Positions 22,968 through 35,439 are shown, numbered from the stretch's first letter. The stretch is DNA of 64,000 nucleotides from Ctena decussata (GCA_963989385.1 OZ022502.1:54739454-54803453); one strand, 5' to 3'. Made by a program: numbers and translations. Notes: a model not told the origin generated them from the letters alone.

Positions 22968-23228
22968 GCAAAGGTTTTCCATAATAGCCGTAGGGGCAGT
23001 GGGGTTAGAGGCCTACTGTATCTTGGGCACAGCAGATGAAAGAACGAGCCCATCACTCTTTTTTCGCTGCCTTATCTTTCCCCTGTTTGAAAAAAGTACC
23101 CATTTACTGTTGGGTTGAAAGAGTTTTCCAGTCGTCGGATGGCAAAACCCGGGTGTGATCTCATGGCCTTCAGGCGACTTTCTGCACCATAACTGAGTCA
23201 CTTTAACCACTCGACTACGGCGCCTCTC
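22968..23228 (-). mobile_element. family B SINE, minus strand
   Basis: It has AGCCGTAGGGGCAGTGGGGT near the left end and ACTCGACTACGGCGCC at the right, the reverse complement of the head at 18186. It is almost full length and includes the TTTGAAAAAAGTACCCATTT segment missing from the 18186 copy. Confidence 0.85.
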
Positions 23229-23797
23229 TTGTAACTACTCGACTATGGCACCTCTAATATCCTAAATATTGGGACACCTAAAAACATTAATTTTCCTTTC
23301 TGGACTAACTGACAGTTAATGGTTTTAAGTGTCCCAATACTTAAGCACATTATAGTAGTCTATGCTAAATTAGCACGAAAATGGCACAGACAGGGTTTAA
23401 AATAAAGTGTAAATTATACAATAACTAAAATTTGTGTAAAAAACCCAAAACAGAAGACGTCACTAGAATTCTAGAAGCACTTTGGGCTTTATAAAAGTTT
23501 AGGTACGACCACTGGTTCGTCATGCACGGAATGCTGAAAAATCAAATTTCAATTCTTAAAATTAAGCATCATCAGATAATTTGCAGAAAAAAAAATAATC
23601 ACAATTCATCTACATTCTTTGGAATTTTTAGTGTGGAACTCGTGTAATTTTTTAAATGTTAATACCGTTGTAGACAAGTTATCAAACTTTACTACAATTA
23701 TTAAGCATCATCAGATGATGTGCTGAGAACAAGAACCATAAAAAATCACCAACGATTTTGGGACAAAAATCCTTACTGTTTAAACTGGAAATTGTGT

Positions 23798-23821
23798 GTG
23801 TGTGTGGGGGGGGGGGGGGGA
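23798..23821. repeat. GT microsatellite plus G run
   Basis: GTGTGTGTGTGG is followed by a G homopolymer. 23229-23797 shows nothing recognisable except two copies of AAGCATCATCAGATRATKTG near 23566 and 23702. Confidence 0.8.
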
Positions 23822-24265
23822 TAGACAGGAAGGGGCTACCTCTCATTCACTCATTCAACTGAACCCCTTTACAGTCATGACTCATCATTTAATGTCTGTC
23901 ACCAAGCTCTTCTCTCTAGTACCTTAATGACTGATTAGTAATTACAAGTTTCTTTGCTTTGGTCAGAAGCTGCAAACATTTCAGTTGGATTAAATTAATC
24001 AGGGAATATAAAAATGTTTTTTATTTTTCAGTTTATGGTGTCATTTCTATTGATATAACTTCAATATGAGCCTTTTAATTTTCTTTATGAGATTTAAGCT
24101 AAAACATAACTTTTTTGCATTTAATTCTATAGAATATATATTTCTTCATGCCCCTTCCATCTCAGCCACAGGCCAAGCATAAAAAGTGTTTTGTTTGCCT
24201 ATTAACTAGGATTTTTTGGAGAGCAGGTAGGTAGACTTTCTTTTTAATCCCTGCAAACTATGAAA

Positions 24266-24349
24266 ACAACAAATAATAGTTCCACATAAAATGTCACACA
24301 CAGTTAAACAACAAATAATAGTTCCACATAAAATGTCACACACAGTTAC
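24266..24349. repeat. tandem duplication of a ~39-bp unit
   Basis: AACAACAAATAATAGTTCCA continuing to GTCACACACAGTTA occurs twice back to back with no difference seen, which suggests a recent slippage or duplication. Confidence 0.9.
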
Positions 24350-24621
24350 AGTAATTACCCATAATACTAAGATAACAGCATCCTACATTTTGAACATATC
24401 TATGTCACCCACAAATGGTGTACCCAAAATGTGCAGGTATTAAGGAAAAATTGCTGACCCAGATCAGACTGCTCCTGGGTCTACACTGCTTGCTCAGACC
24501 TGTTTGTCTTACTATGCAGGTTGATCACGGTAAATGTGCCGTTAAATTAAAAAAATAGATCTAGGGTGTCCCAAGTGGCCATCTTTTTTTTTGGGGGGGG
24601 GGGGGGAGGGCGGGGGGAGGG

Positions 24622-24768
24622 AGGGGTAAGGTGAATTTTGGTGTGTAGGTAAGCAGTTGCTATCTACCCACCAAAAGTGCAGGGTCCAGACTCAGGGGTA
24701 AGGTGAATTTTGGTGGGTAGGTAGGCAGTTGCTATCTTCCCACCAAAAGTGCAGGGCCCAGACTCTTT
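24622..24768. repeat. two tandem ~70-bp units
   Basis: GGGTAAGGTGAATTTTGGTG, GTAGGTAAGCAGTTGCTATC and CCCACCAAAAGTGCAGGG recur in a second unit starting near 24699. A G-rich tract (24593-24625) precedes them. Confidence 0.85.
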
Positions 24769-25092
24769 TTTTGGACATTTTGGGTGGAGCCAGGTTATTT
24801 TTTTTCACTGATTTTTGAGGCCAGATTATTTTTTGATATCCCCTTATGAGCTGATTTATTTTTTACTTGCATACTTTTTCTTCCAAAGACAGGGATTTTT
24901 TCGAAAAATATACCAGCCGCCCCCCATCCCCCACTCTCCCCCCCACCCCCCCCCCCCCCACCCCCCACCAAGAATATCAAATGGTCGGTCCCTTAGCGCC
25001 TAGCGGGACAGGGTTTTGGCAGATTTATGAGGAAGGACAAGCTGTCTCTTGTACTTTTTGTTGGATGACTTCTGAAATGGTACGTGTGTGTT

Positions 25093-25100
25093 GAGGGTGT

Positions 25101-25131
<31 letters not shown>

Positions 25132-25138
25132 GGGGGGG
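25093..25138. repeat. GT microsatellite plus G run of ~23
   Basis: A (GT)n tract leads into a long G homopolymer, and a C-rich tract lies at 24918-24967. Frames rich in G or P across these are artefacts. No gene is recognised from 25140 to 26340. Confidence 0.85.
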
Positions 25139-26343
25139 TTGGCGTCGTTCGGGACAGAATTCTTTAGAAGAGCGAGTGGTCTCAGAATGTGGGGCGCGTT
25201 ATCTTGGGGGAAGTTGTCTGGGGGAGTTCTCTTAGAATCTGGGGCGAGTTGTCACCTGAAGATGGGGCGACATGTCTTGTGGCTTTTTCGTTTGTCAAAC
25301 TTTATGGTTGACCAGTGTGTTTGTTTTGCTTTCTCTCGTTCTCGGCGTGTAGCCTAAATTCAGAAGCCCAAAAAATCGCAGGCAGACAGACTAACGCAAA
25401 ATCTCAATAAATTCACAGTATGCTAAATGATTACAAGCTTTACTATACCATAAATGAAGAAACAGTTGGTCTCCTCAAGTCGATCCAGCTGAAAAAATGT
25501 CTGTGTGTTGACGAACGCACGTGCCATGTATACCTACGTAAAAATGACCAACTTCATTATCGATTTTCAAACTAAATAGACTTTCTCCCGAAGATATACC
25601 ACGCTAAAAGACGGTCGAATGTATGAACTACGGTTCAGTTATAATGGCATCTAATTAGGTTTTTGGGACAATTTTCTTTGCAAAATAACTTTGGGGTACT
25701 GTCGTAGGGTTTTACTTTTCTGAAAAACGGTTGTCAAACTGTGATCGTTGTTTTGGGTGTGCAAACTGCATTGAGGTACCGATATGCGTCTGTTTTCAAT
25801 AACAAAACATCAAATTTCATTCTGATCTGGTCCGTTGGAAAATTATGACTGCATATCTTATCAAACGAGCATTATTTTGGGACTGTTTCTGTTCAAAATT
25901 TCCCGCCATTTTTTTCCGGCGAAAAAAGGGATTATTTCTTTGTGCGTAGACGACCGCTCAGAAAATGAATTACTCAAATGTGATGAGTCTGCGTTCCCAC
26001 TGTTATTCTGCCGTTGCCAGCTTCGCACAACAACGGCAAAATACGATGTTTGTCAGTGATTGGCAATGTTTGTCGGAAATATCCGATTCGCCTTTATTTA
26101 ATTGCCATTAATTGGGGTCTAAGGCCCGATTTCACGTCACATTTATCTCAGATTAACTAGTCCGTGGTCTATTTTACCGTAAGGTGCAATGTAAAATTTT
26201 GGTGTTCCGAATGCTAATCCGTGTACTAAGTTCGACGTGACCTCACACACCAATCACTGTGAACGATCGAGGCTTGAATACCATTTTACCTATAACACTG
26301 ATTTAAGGTTAGTGGGTACAGTTTCGGGAACAGCAACTTCATT

Positions 26344-26579
26344 TCAGCCGCGACACGAGAAAACCAACAAAGTGGTTGTGCGCCCAGTGCAGACTCAGAT
26401 CAGCATCGGCATCCGCCTAGTCTGCGCAGAGTCTTCCCTAAGCGCTTAAAGGGTAGCTAAGGGTCTCAGCTACTCTCATGCGGACAGCGAAGACTGATCA
26501 GACTGGGCGGATGCCCAGGCTGATCTGAGTCTGCGCTGGGCGCACAACCACGTTGTTGGTTTTCTTGCGTCGCGGCTCA
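26344..26579. mobile_element. GAGCCGCGACACGAG foldback MITE, copy 1
   Basis: CAGCCGCGACACGAGAAAAC at the left pairs with TTTTCTTGCGTCGCGGCTCA at the right. The arms (~95 bp) also include GTGGTTGTGCGCCCAG and CTCAGATCAGC. ATTT flanks both sides. Copies 2 and 3 are at 40737-40974 and 62849-63068. Confidence 0.85.
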
Positions 26580-26614
26580 TTTTCATTTTTGCCTTTCTTT
26601 CCAGTAGAGAGCAA

Positions 26615-26890
26615 CTCTGCTCCTGTAGGAGCGAATTCTTTCCTTTTAGAGTAAACCCTAGCTTGGAAAGGCCAAGTTATCCAGGGAAGCTAAACAAGAA
26701 GTATATGTAACAGAGTTGTTCTAGGAGCAAATAAATTCTATCCTTTTAAAGTAGACCCCATTTGAAAGAGATACCTTATCCAGCAAATCAAAACAGAAAT
26801 CCATACAACATAATATAACAATATTTTCGGAAAGAGGCAGGGGCGTTTATTAGAGCAGGGGCGTTTATTAGGATTAATACGTTGGGTTTA
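26615..26890 (+). repeat. TAGGAGCAAATTCTTTCC palindromic repeat, copy 2
   Basis: Two half-palindromes (near 26625 and 26727) carry TAGGAGCAA... and CCTTTTAAAGTAGACCCCA. They are followed at 26838 by GGGGCGTTTATTAGAGCAGG and ATTAGGATTAATACG, as in the copy at 5865. Confidence 0.65.
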
Positions 26891-27237
26891 CACGGCGATG
26901 CATAGACTAAACAGTTATGAAATACTGTTGCGTTTACAGAAGAAACTTTTTTTTTTATCTTAGAGGTGACTTAAACTAGTTGCAGTAAATGCAACTGCAT
27001 TAGTAATTTATTAAAATGAAACATGTTGTAAGTTTAATGCTCGGATATAAAATCAAAACTGAAAATCGACAATGAACAGGAAACTCACTTTAAATAAGTT
27101 GTAAAATGACCCTATATTCATGGTAGCGGCTCCTTAAAGAGTGCGGCATCAGAATGGTAATCCTTTCGAAGTAAGAAAAATACGATTTGGGGAAAATCTT
27201 CAGGAAACTGCTAGGCCAAGATACAAGACCCTTTATT

Positions 27238-28347
27238 GTCACCCGACGTAGGCGGAGGGGGACTATAGAAATGACCCTCGTCCGTCCGTGTGTGCGTCCG
27301 TCCGTCCTTCCGTCCGTCCGTCCGTCCGTCCGTCCGTCCGTCCGTCCGAAATCTTGTCCCCGCAACTCCTCCTACGTCTTTCATCGGATTGATTTGAAAT
27401 TTTACAGATTGTATTCTTATGATATGAAGATGTGCATGTGGTTTTCGGTTTTTGTTTCGGCCATTTTTGATGGAGTTACAGCCCTTGCTGACTCAGACCT
27501 TCCGAAATCTTGTCCCCGCAACTCCTCCTACATCTTTCATCGGATTGATTTGAAATTTTACAGATTATATTCTTACGATATGAAGATGTGCATGTGGTAG
27601 TTTATTTTTGTTTCGGCCATTTTTAATGGAGTTAGGGCCCTTGCTGGCTTAGACCTTGTCCCCGCAACTCCTGCAACATCTTGTATCAGATTGACTTGAT
27701 ATTGTGCAGAATGTTTCATCATGATCTGAAGATGTGCATGTGATTTTGGAATTTCAATTGTCCTATTTTTACAAAGTTATGGCCCTTTGTCATTTTTTTT
27801 GCGTTTTTCCAACTTTTGAACCGTTTGACCGAGAGAGCTGAAATTTGGTATGCTATTAGCATTTGGTAAATTGATTATTCTGATTATTGTTAGGATGTGC
27901 TAAATCATAAGTGACAGAATTATTCCCCTTTCATAGATAATAGACAGTCACTTAAAGGTAAAAGGGATAACTCCAGAACTATTCATATTAATGGGCTGAA
28001 TTTTCAAAAATGCATTGTTCATTTTTCATCAGATTCATATAAGCAGGATTATGGCTCTTGTTATTTTGTACTGGGTATACAGTCTTGATGTTTTGATCAT
28101 TTTGTAAGGGCCAATAGTTTCAGTAACCTGATTTTACACATATATGCCCCGTTCTGAACTTAAGTATTTTATAAAGAGGCTCAGTAATTGGGTATATGTC
28201 TTTGCTTATGTTTGTCATTTGCTTACCAGGTTCTGTAATATATATATTTTCTGTTTTTGGCCATACATTTACTCTGAAACAGAATAAAGGGCTGAAGTTT
28301 GTGACACATTTCAAACGTCGGGTGACACTTGGCCGATGACCTTTTAT
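27238..28347 (+). mobile_element. 1.1-kb GTCACCCGACG repeat element, copy 1
   Basis: It starts GTCACCCGACGTAGGCGGAG and ends CGTCGGGTGACACTTGGCCG plus about 15 bases, so the 11-bp ends are inverted repeats. Inside are a (GTCC)n microsatellite (27278-27348), about three ~150-bp units starting with CTTGTCCCCGCAACTCC, and an AT-rich tail. The Arg-Pro-Ser-Val frame across the microsatellite is not a gene. A near-identical copy is at 44363-45462. The layout resembles non-autonomous Helentron/Helitron-type or bivalve pearl-type elements; no Rep/helicase is present. Confidence 0.8.
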
Positions 28348-28845
28348 TATCTGTATTATCCCCTCGCACAGCGAAGTTGGCGAAGGGCTATATAGTGTTA
28401 CGTCTGTATGTAATTTCATATGTACCTTCGTATGTACATAGGTATGTATACATTTTGTCGCTTATGTGGAATTTACACCAGCGATGTGCAGGATGATGAA
28501 TAAATTTGGTGGTCAAGGTAAAGGTCACGATATTTTAGAAAAACTTGTCATCTCTCTGCCTAGCCCTTAACCCAGTAATGGTTAGTTACTATTCTTATTC
28601 TTTAATTGCATGACTGTGGATTGGGTGTCAGCAGAATCAGCGAAGGCCATTAACATTAGATTAATTCATCCGGACTCTAGAACTGTGGATAACCTGGATC
28701 AAACTGAAAACCTAACTGTGCATTTTTAGATAGTTTTATGTGAGTTATTGATAATGCTAGCTGTTCTAGTGCAATGGCTCCCTTAAAACAGTAATCCGCT
28801 TTATCTATTAATGATTTCAGTATGCATCTTTTCATTGTTTAATTC
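28348..28845. other. repeat fragment, no gene seen
   Basis: CCCTCGCACAGCGAAGTTGG followed by CGAAGGGC, then a GGTCAAGGTAAAGGTCACGA block at 28512, looks like the head and one core unit of another non-coding repeat. No open frame is recognisable. Confidence 0.4.
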
Positions 28846-29710
28846 TTAAGGTGGTGATAATCACTGATTTGGGACAAAGAAAAATCTGCATAAAATACTC
28901 AAAATAACACTGATCTTTCCAAAACTTAGCAGATGCCTTCTTTATGTTGTTTCTCGTAATTTAGAATCCCAAAATGCAGCATTTGTTAATGTTAAAAAGT
29001 GTTTTATAAGGAAAGATCAAAGGAAAATTTTCTGCGAATAAATCTGAAAAAATAATATCGTTATTGAAAATATACTTAGTGCTTAGAGTACCTTTTTGCA
29101 TAGTGGAGAGCGTTCTAGCAATTATTTTTTCAAACTCTTTCACTCATTATCAGGCTGAGCAGATGAAAAAAGATGCAGTCTGTGTCCATTTTTTTTGTTT
29201 GTCAAAACACACAGGTGAGACAGGTGGGGCTATTTTAACAATTTCAATTTTTCAATTCAATTTATTTATTTGGGCTCAAACGAAATACGTGTTTTGCCCT
29301 AAACATAGGCGGTTATATACAATACATGTGAGAAGAGCATGTTACATATAAAGATATGCGACAAAGTCAACACCGTTAGAAATGAAGGTAAATAAACCAG
29401 CTGTAATACCGCAAGCAATAATCCATTCATGCTATCACGTAACAATTTGTGTATCCTTCAAACCTATCAAGTGTAACGGAACACATAGGAAGTCATAAAA
29501 TGCACGTGCCTCGCTCGCGTGTCATTCACAAGTATATAAGTGAGGCATGAACGGATTATGCTTACTACAAAATAGTATCATTTGTGGATTAAATTATGCT
29601 TTAACAGGTATGTAAAGTAAACTTTGTGATTTGTAGATGCTTTAACACAGAATTCTATCATCTCTCCGTTATATTGCCATTTTTCATATTGTCATACATC
29701 ACATCATACC

Positions 29711-29796
29711 CCGGCGGACACATGACGTCGTACTGCCGTCGCTGCGACGTTTTTGCGTCGCATCGACGTCAGCACGAGGTGTCGTGTGTCCGGTGG
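29711..29796. repeat. CpG-rich ~40-bp-stem hairpin
   Basis: CCGGCGGACACATGACGTCG... pairs with ...GTCGTGTGTCCGGTGG around a 6-base TTTTTG loop, with a few mismatches and one 2-base offset. It is much richer in GC and CpG than its surroundings. It may be a very short MITE. Confidence 0.8.
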
Positions 29797-29838
29797 ATAG
29801 CAAATACATTCTCTTTATCATTTGTAATAACGCATAAA

Positions 29839-31334
29839 CTAAACACTATCACGCTTCTCATTCGCAAGATAAATATATTTAGCTAATTTTGAGAGTAAAC
29901 CCGATTGTTTAGACGAAATTAAGTTTTCAAACTTTTGGTACGATGGCCACGCACAATAATATCTGGGTAAACATTGCAATCTTATACCACGATAAAAAGG
30001 ACAGACCAAAGCAAAATGGTACTCATTTTCTACTGTTGACATATTACACCTAGTACATAATCGGTCTTGTCTGTCTATATTTCTATACCGTCCTTCTTCT
30101 ATATTTAGCTTGTGTGCGGAGCAACGAAAACGCGATAGCGCAGTCAAGTGCTTTAAGTTTGAAACACAATAAAGATACTTTTCTAATTCAAATACATGTT
30201 TGTATGTACTATATGAGTTTAATTTTACCGAATTTTGCATATCCGAAAACCAGCCCTGTAGAAACTGATCATGCACTCGTTCGATTACTCTGTCAAGTTG
30301 AATTTTAGAAACATCCTGGTTATTCCATAAATACTGAAACCCCAAATCGGATAAAAGATTTTTTACCTGGCTAGCCCAGTTATTATTGCAATTATCTATT
30401 TCAATTTCAGATTGTAATAATTTAAATTTTAATGAATCTGGAGACTTCACAATACCATACCAATACTTCAAAATTTTAATCTTTCGTAATACGCTTAAAG
30501 AAACCCTTCCTAGTTCTCCGTATACTGCAACTGTGCATGTTTGTACTTTAACCCCAAGAATCTGTTTCAAAAATTTCAAATACGTTCAACATCTGGACCA
30601 GAATGGAACCCCCATATTTCTGCCCCATAATTTAATATTGGTAAAATCATTGCATCAAACAATTTAAGCTTCTCTGTCACCGCTAAAGACATCATACTAA
30701 ATAGATTATTTAGTGAAAATAATGCTTCCATACCCTGTTCAGCTAAAACCTTTTGAGTTTGAAAAAATTTGCCATTAAACGAGACAGTCACGCCTAGGTA
30801 TGTGAATTTCGATACACACTTTAGTAATGTTTTATCGTAGTATAGTTCAACAGTTTCAGGACGAGTACCCCCTTTGAAATCCATTACAACCTGTTTTGCC
30901 TGTATTTACAGTAATACCCCATTTATTGCAGTAGGTATGCATTTTATTCAGCAAAATTTGTAAACCAGTCTTGGACCTTGAGAATATAACCGTGTCATCT
31001 GCAAATAATAAGATAAACATCTGTATTTCATTTATAGATATAAGATCAGCAGAATCCTCATATAAATATCGTGACATATCATTTATAAAGAAAATAAACA
31101 ATAGTGGGGAAAGAGGTTCGCCTTGTTTTACACCCATATAGCTATCAAAATACTGAGTATAAGACCCATTTACTTTCACACATGACTTTACTTTTTCGGA
31201 AATTGTTTGTAACATATTTATCATTTTTGAGGAAGCGCCACATAAGAGTAGTTTATACCATATGCCGTTACGATAAACTTGGTCGAAGGCTTTTTGAAAA
31301 TCCACAAAAGCGCAGTAAAGTTTTTGCTTATTAT
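29839..31334 (-). pseudogene. LINE ORF2, RT palm to C-terminus (frameshifted)
   Basis: Three minus-strand frames join in order. 30856-31334 has RT motif A (AFVDFQKAFD), motif B (GVKQGEPLSPLLF) and the catalytic LLFADDTVIF. 30576-30884 has CVSKFTYLGVTVS and ILPILNYGAEIWG of the thumb. 29839-30579 is the C-terminal domain with a C-x2-C-x9-H-x4-C cluster (CTRCN...HFALVC) seen in many CR1-like LINEs. Frameshifts near 30870 and 30578 inactivate it. The RT copies LINE RNA at nicked target DNA. The 5' remainder lies beyond the inner insertion. Confidence 0.9.
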
Positions 31335-32137
31335 TTAAGAGTAATTCTCTGTAAGCACCAAAAAATTGCAATAGGGGGTGAAAATGACATGTCTCAGATT
31401 TTGATGAAACTTAGTGTCTTTTTTGCTTATGTCAAGTGATGAATAAAAATACAATTTTTTCTCCAATCAAATTGTCCGTTTCCATGGCAACGAGGATTTT
31501 CTCTTTTTTGGCCGAATTTGGTGATTTTTCATATAAAAAATGCCAGATTTGACACCAGTTGTATTGACAGTATTTCTCAACAAATGTTATTGGCACTCAT
31601 GTCTTTTAAGAGACCCATGTAAGTGCTGTGTACGGATAGAATTTTTTTTCTTTATATTGCTATGGTCAAGGAGTAGGTGCCCTTGACTTCTGTCTAGTAA
31701 AGCATCTCTTTAAAAATATAAAAAATTGGCCAATTTTGAAAGCACTTTGTTAGAAAATGCGGCTATAGATTTTTTTCATTCTCTTGGTACAGAGAGTATA
31801 ACACCTAGCTCTTAATATATCAAAAAATTGGAGATGGTATATTTTTTAAATTGAAAATAATTTTCTTTGAATTTAGTCACCGTCAGGAAAATCAGAAGAA
31901 ACTGTCATAGCAGAAAATCTGTTATAAGAGATAATATCTGGAGAATGTTAAGCAAATATGAGCAGAAATACAAATAAATACATTGAATACAGTGGATAGA
32001 AGTTACATAAATACTTTTCTCATTCAGAAGTATGTTTAAAATTTACAGTTTGGGATGCAAATACCCCACCCACTTCCACTGAATATGAAATGAATGCAAA
32101 AGTTACATGCCATGGATAATATATCTCAAGTTTCCAT

Positions 32138-33268
32138 AGTTGTGACTTGTGAGTAAACTGAAACATTTTTAAAAGATCACCACATGTTTGCTGCCATTGT
32201 TTTTACATTGTTTATCATTTGGTAACCATGGTAACTGTTATTCTATTATGGGTCAGTGTTCATTTACACGGATTTATCAGGAAATCGTTTCAATGCTGAT
32301 GAAACATATTCCTTGTTATTTACTTTTTACATATGCATACGCATTCTAAGTGTTGATTTTGTTAAATAATATACGATAAATCAGTATTTTTATATTTGCT
32401 ATGACAAAAACCACTCATTCCTTCCACAAAGAAATTAGGCAATCTGAGTGTATATAGTACAATGTAGAGAAAGAACAGCAACTGAGCATGAATAGAGATA
32501 GATACATGCATTGGAGAAGAAATCAAACACACATACAATGTATATATTTTTTCATTCATTAATATGTTTAATCTGTATATCTAGGAGGTGAGTTACCCCA
32601 CCCACCTCATTTAGTTTTCAAACGAATTCATAAGTTACATACTATGAGTTTTGATGATAAAATAGCACCTGGTACACTTATTTTAAAGTTGCTCATCAAA
32701 TGTCTGGTCTGCATAAGCTTTCTTGTCTACTGTCCTTTGTTTTTGTAAAAGTTCTGGATGGAGGCACATATGCATATATACCAAACTGAAGTTTTGTCGA
32801 CTGCCTCGCTTACGGCAAGCGGATTCGACAAATTACTCCTGTGACTTTGAAAATGGCATCAAGGTCGCCAAATTCTAAGTCTTTGTCTTGCCTAAAAGAT
32901 TAATCTTTGCAAGTTTGATAAAAAATGATTCTACTGGTTCAAAATACATGTTCTTTTTTCAGATCAAATCAACAAATGACCCTTATAAATAGGGTCAAAG
33001 TCACCAAAACCTAACTAGAAACATGGTAACTAACAGGGCCCCGCCTTTATGAGACTGTCGGTGGAATTTAAGTCGTATGTCCCCGACCAGAAAATACAAT
33101 AACAACTTTCTGTTACCATGTTGTTGCTTCATGTGGTTTGGAATTAAGCCTCTGGTAGAATAATTAAGATACGGGCAAAAAAACAAAATCATGACTGATT
33201 AAAACAAAGGCAACAACTCTGTAAAGCAGGAAACTGGAGTTACCATTCTTGCACTCTGAACACCTTCA
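32138..33268. other. interior of inner TTAA element, no gene seen
   Basis: AT-rich sequence. A GTGACTTTGAAAATGGCATC AGGTCA-type unit lies near 32840-32925, and an inverted-looking CATGGTAAC pair lies at 33014 and 33113. No recognisable open frame. Confidence 0.4.
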
Positions 33269-34310
33269 GATATTCTGATGATGCTTTATATTTGTACCCA
33301 GTTTTGTGAAAATATCTTCAAAGGCTTAAAAGTTATAGATTGGACAAGGTCTCAATACCCAAAATTACAAAGGGATATTATTCTGTTCAACACAAATGAA
33401 GGTGCAGTTATGGTTCTTTTTCTCTACAAATTGTTTGATGATGCTTTACATTTGTATCAATTTATAAGTAAATATCGCCTACAGTTTTAAAGTTAGAGAG
33501 TGGAATGATTTCTATACTGAAAATTACAAAAGGGCATAATTCTGTAGAAAATGTAGATGAAGTTACAGTTTTAATTCTCTGCACATTGTCTGATGCTTTA
33601 TATTTGTAAAAAATTCCAAGAAAATATCTTTGATGGTTTAAAAGCTGATAGCAGATAAAATTTCTATGCTTTAAATGACAAAGGAAAATAATTCAGTACA
33701 AAAGGAGATGGAGTTGTGGTTCTTATTCTCTGCACATTGTCTAACAATGTTCTGTATTTGTACATAGTTTCATGAAAATATCTGAGAGGTTTAAAGTGAT
33801 AGAGCGGACAAGATTTCCGTACTGAAAATTACAAAGGGGCATCATTCAGTAAAAAACATAGGTAGAGTTATAGTTTTTGTTGTCTGCAAATGGTCTGATG
33901 ATGTTTCACTTTCGTACCAAGTTTTGTGAAAATATCTAAAACAGTTTTAGAGTTATGGAGCAGACACAATTTCCGTACTGAAATTACAAAGGGGCATAAT
34001 TCAGTTAAAAATGTAGAAAGAGTAACACTTTTTGTTCTCTTCACATCGTCTGATACATTTGTACCAAGTTTCGTGAAGATATCTCAAACAGTTTCAAAGT
34101 TATGGAGCGGACACGATTTCCGTACCAAAAAATTACAAAGGGGCATATTTCAGTAAACAATGTAGGTGGAATTGTGGTTCTTTCTCTCTGCAAACATGTA
34201 TTGTCTGATGCTGTTTTACATTTGTACCAAGTTTCCTGAAAGTATCACAAAGAGTTTCAGAGTTATAGAGCGGACACGATTACTGTACCAAAAAATTACA
34301 AAATTACAAA
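33269..34310. repeat. tandem array, ~155 bp unit, 7 units
   Basis: TCTGATGATGCTTTATATTT-like landmarks are near 33275, 33436, 33590, 33739, 33892, 34050 and 34204. Each is followed by GTACCAAGTTTTGTGAAAAT, TAGAGCGGACACGATTTC and ATTACAAAGGGGCATAATTC. It lies inside the inner TTAA element. Confidence 0.85.
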
Positions 34311-34479
34311 TTACTTCGTCTGGCAAGGCCCTAATAATCAGTTATGAATCTTCTCCAAATGATGATTTAGGGCTAGTTTAGCATAATTCCAACAAATGCT
34401 TCGTAACATAGGGTATAGATAAGCCATTTTAACCATTTTAAGACCACCTCTGACCTCCAAAACAGAATAAAGGTCAAAC

Positions 34480-35335
34480 AATCCATCTAGCGGCTTTCTA
34501 TGACTTCCTGGGACCTTTAAAACTTCTATATTTATGGATAGATTTCAAAATAAGTGTGCACAGTTGTTCTCCTTGATGAGCAGAAGTGCCATTTGAAACA
34601 TTCGTTCTGGTAGGTCTAAGGTCAAGGTCACACTTAAAGGTCAAATGGTAAAATGGTCATATATTGAGCTTGTCCGAGCCATTTCTTCTACATTTATAGA
34701 TGGTTTTCAAAATAATTTGGCACAATTGTTCTCCTTAATGAGTAGAAGTGCCATTTGGAACATTTGGCCAGGTAGGGCAAAAGTCAAGGTCATATTCAAA
34801 GGTCAAATGATAAAAATTGTCATAAATTGAGCTTGTCAGGGCCATAACAGCTACATTTATGCATGCATTTAAAAAAAATGGCACAATTGTTCTCCTTGAT
34901 GAGTTCAAGTACCATTTTGTAACATCTGCAGGTATATCCAAGGTCAAGGTTACACTTGAAGGTCAAATGATAAAACTAGTCATAAATAGGGCTTGTCCTG
35001 GCCATTACTTCTACATTAATGGATGAATTTCAAAACAGCTTGGCACAATTGTTCTCCTTGATGAGTAGAAGTGGCATGTGGAATTTATTAAGGTAGGTCC
35101 AAGGTCAAGGTCACACTTGAAGGTCAAATGATAAAAAAATGTCATAAACTGAGCTTGTCCGTGCCATATAATTTATACAATTTTGCATGATTTTCAAAAT
35201 AATTTGGCACAATTGTTCTCCTTAACAAGTAGAAATGTTTGTTCAGGTTGGTCCAAGGTCAAGGTCACACTTCAAGGTCAAATAATAAAATGGTCATAAT
35301 GTGTGCTTGTCATGGCCATAGTTCCACTTGTTTTC
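34480..35335. repeat. tandem array, ~155-165 bp unit, 5 units, AGGTCA-rich
   Basis: GGCACAATTGTTCTCCTTRA landmarks are near 34718, 34872, 35042 and 35206, with a first variant near 34560. Each unit has TCCAAGGTCAAGGTCACAC followed by TTGAAGGTCAAATG, giving three AGGTCA half-sites per unit. Confidence 0.85.
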
Positions 35336-35439
35336 CTTCATAAGGAAAAAAAAAAGAAATATGCTGTATCATGAACTATACTTGTTTGGCTTCTATCTAA
35401 TAAGTAAATGAAGCATTTAGTGTTGACATACTTATAGGT

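Larger units (their letters stand above)
29246..31338 (-). mobile_element. CR1/Jockey-type LINE, 3' half
   Basis: This is the 3' part of the minus-strand LINE whose 5' part is at 37696-40225. The 3' end carries AAATAAATTGAATTGAAAAA near 29246-29270, like the short-repeat tails of CR1/L2 LINEs. It holds the RT palm, thumb and a C-terminal Cys/His cluster, all broken by frameshifts. The 3' region 29380-29800 carries two hairpins (29390-29575 and 29711-29796), probably later insertions. Confidence 0.85.

Noticed and set aside
24815..25094. Proline-rich frames on the plus strand and glycine-rich frame on the minus strand
   Set aside because: They come from C and G homopolymer-rich sequence.
27280..27350. 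Open frame encoding (Arg-Pro-Ser-Val)n, also at 41330 and 44415
   Set aside because: It is produced by the (GTCC)n microsatellite in non-coding repeats and is not conserved in length between the two near-identical copies.
30856..31371. Retroviral or LTR-type polymerase
   Set aside because: The RT motifs come with an APE-type endonuclease, an ORF1 of L1/CR1 type and a short-repeat tail, and there are no LTRs, protease or integrase. It is a LINE.
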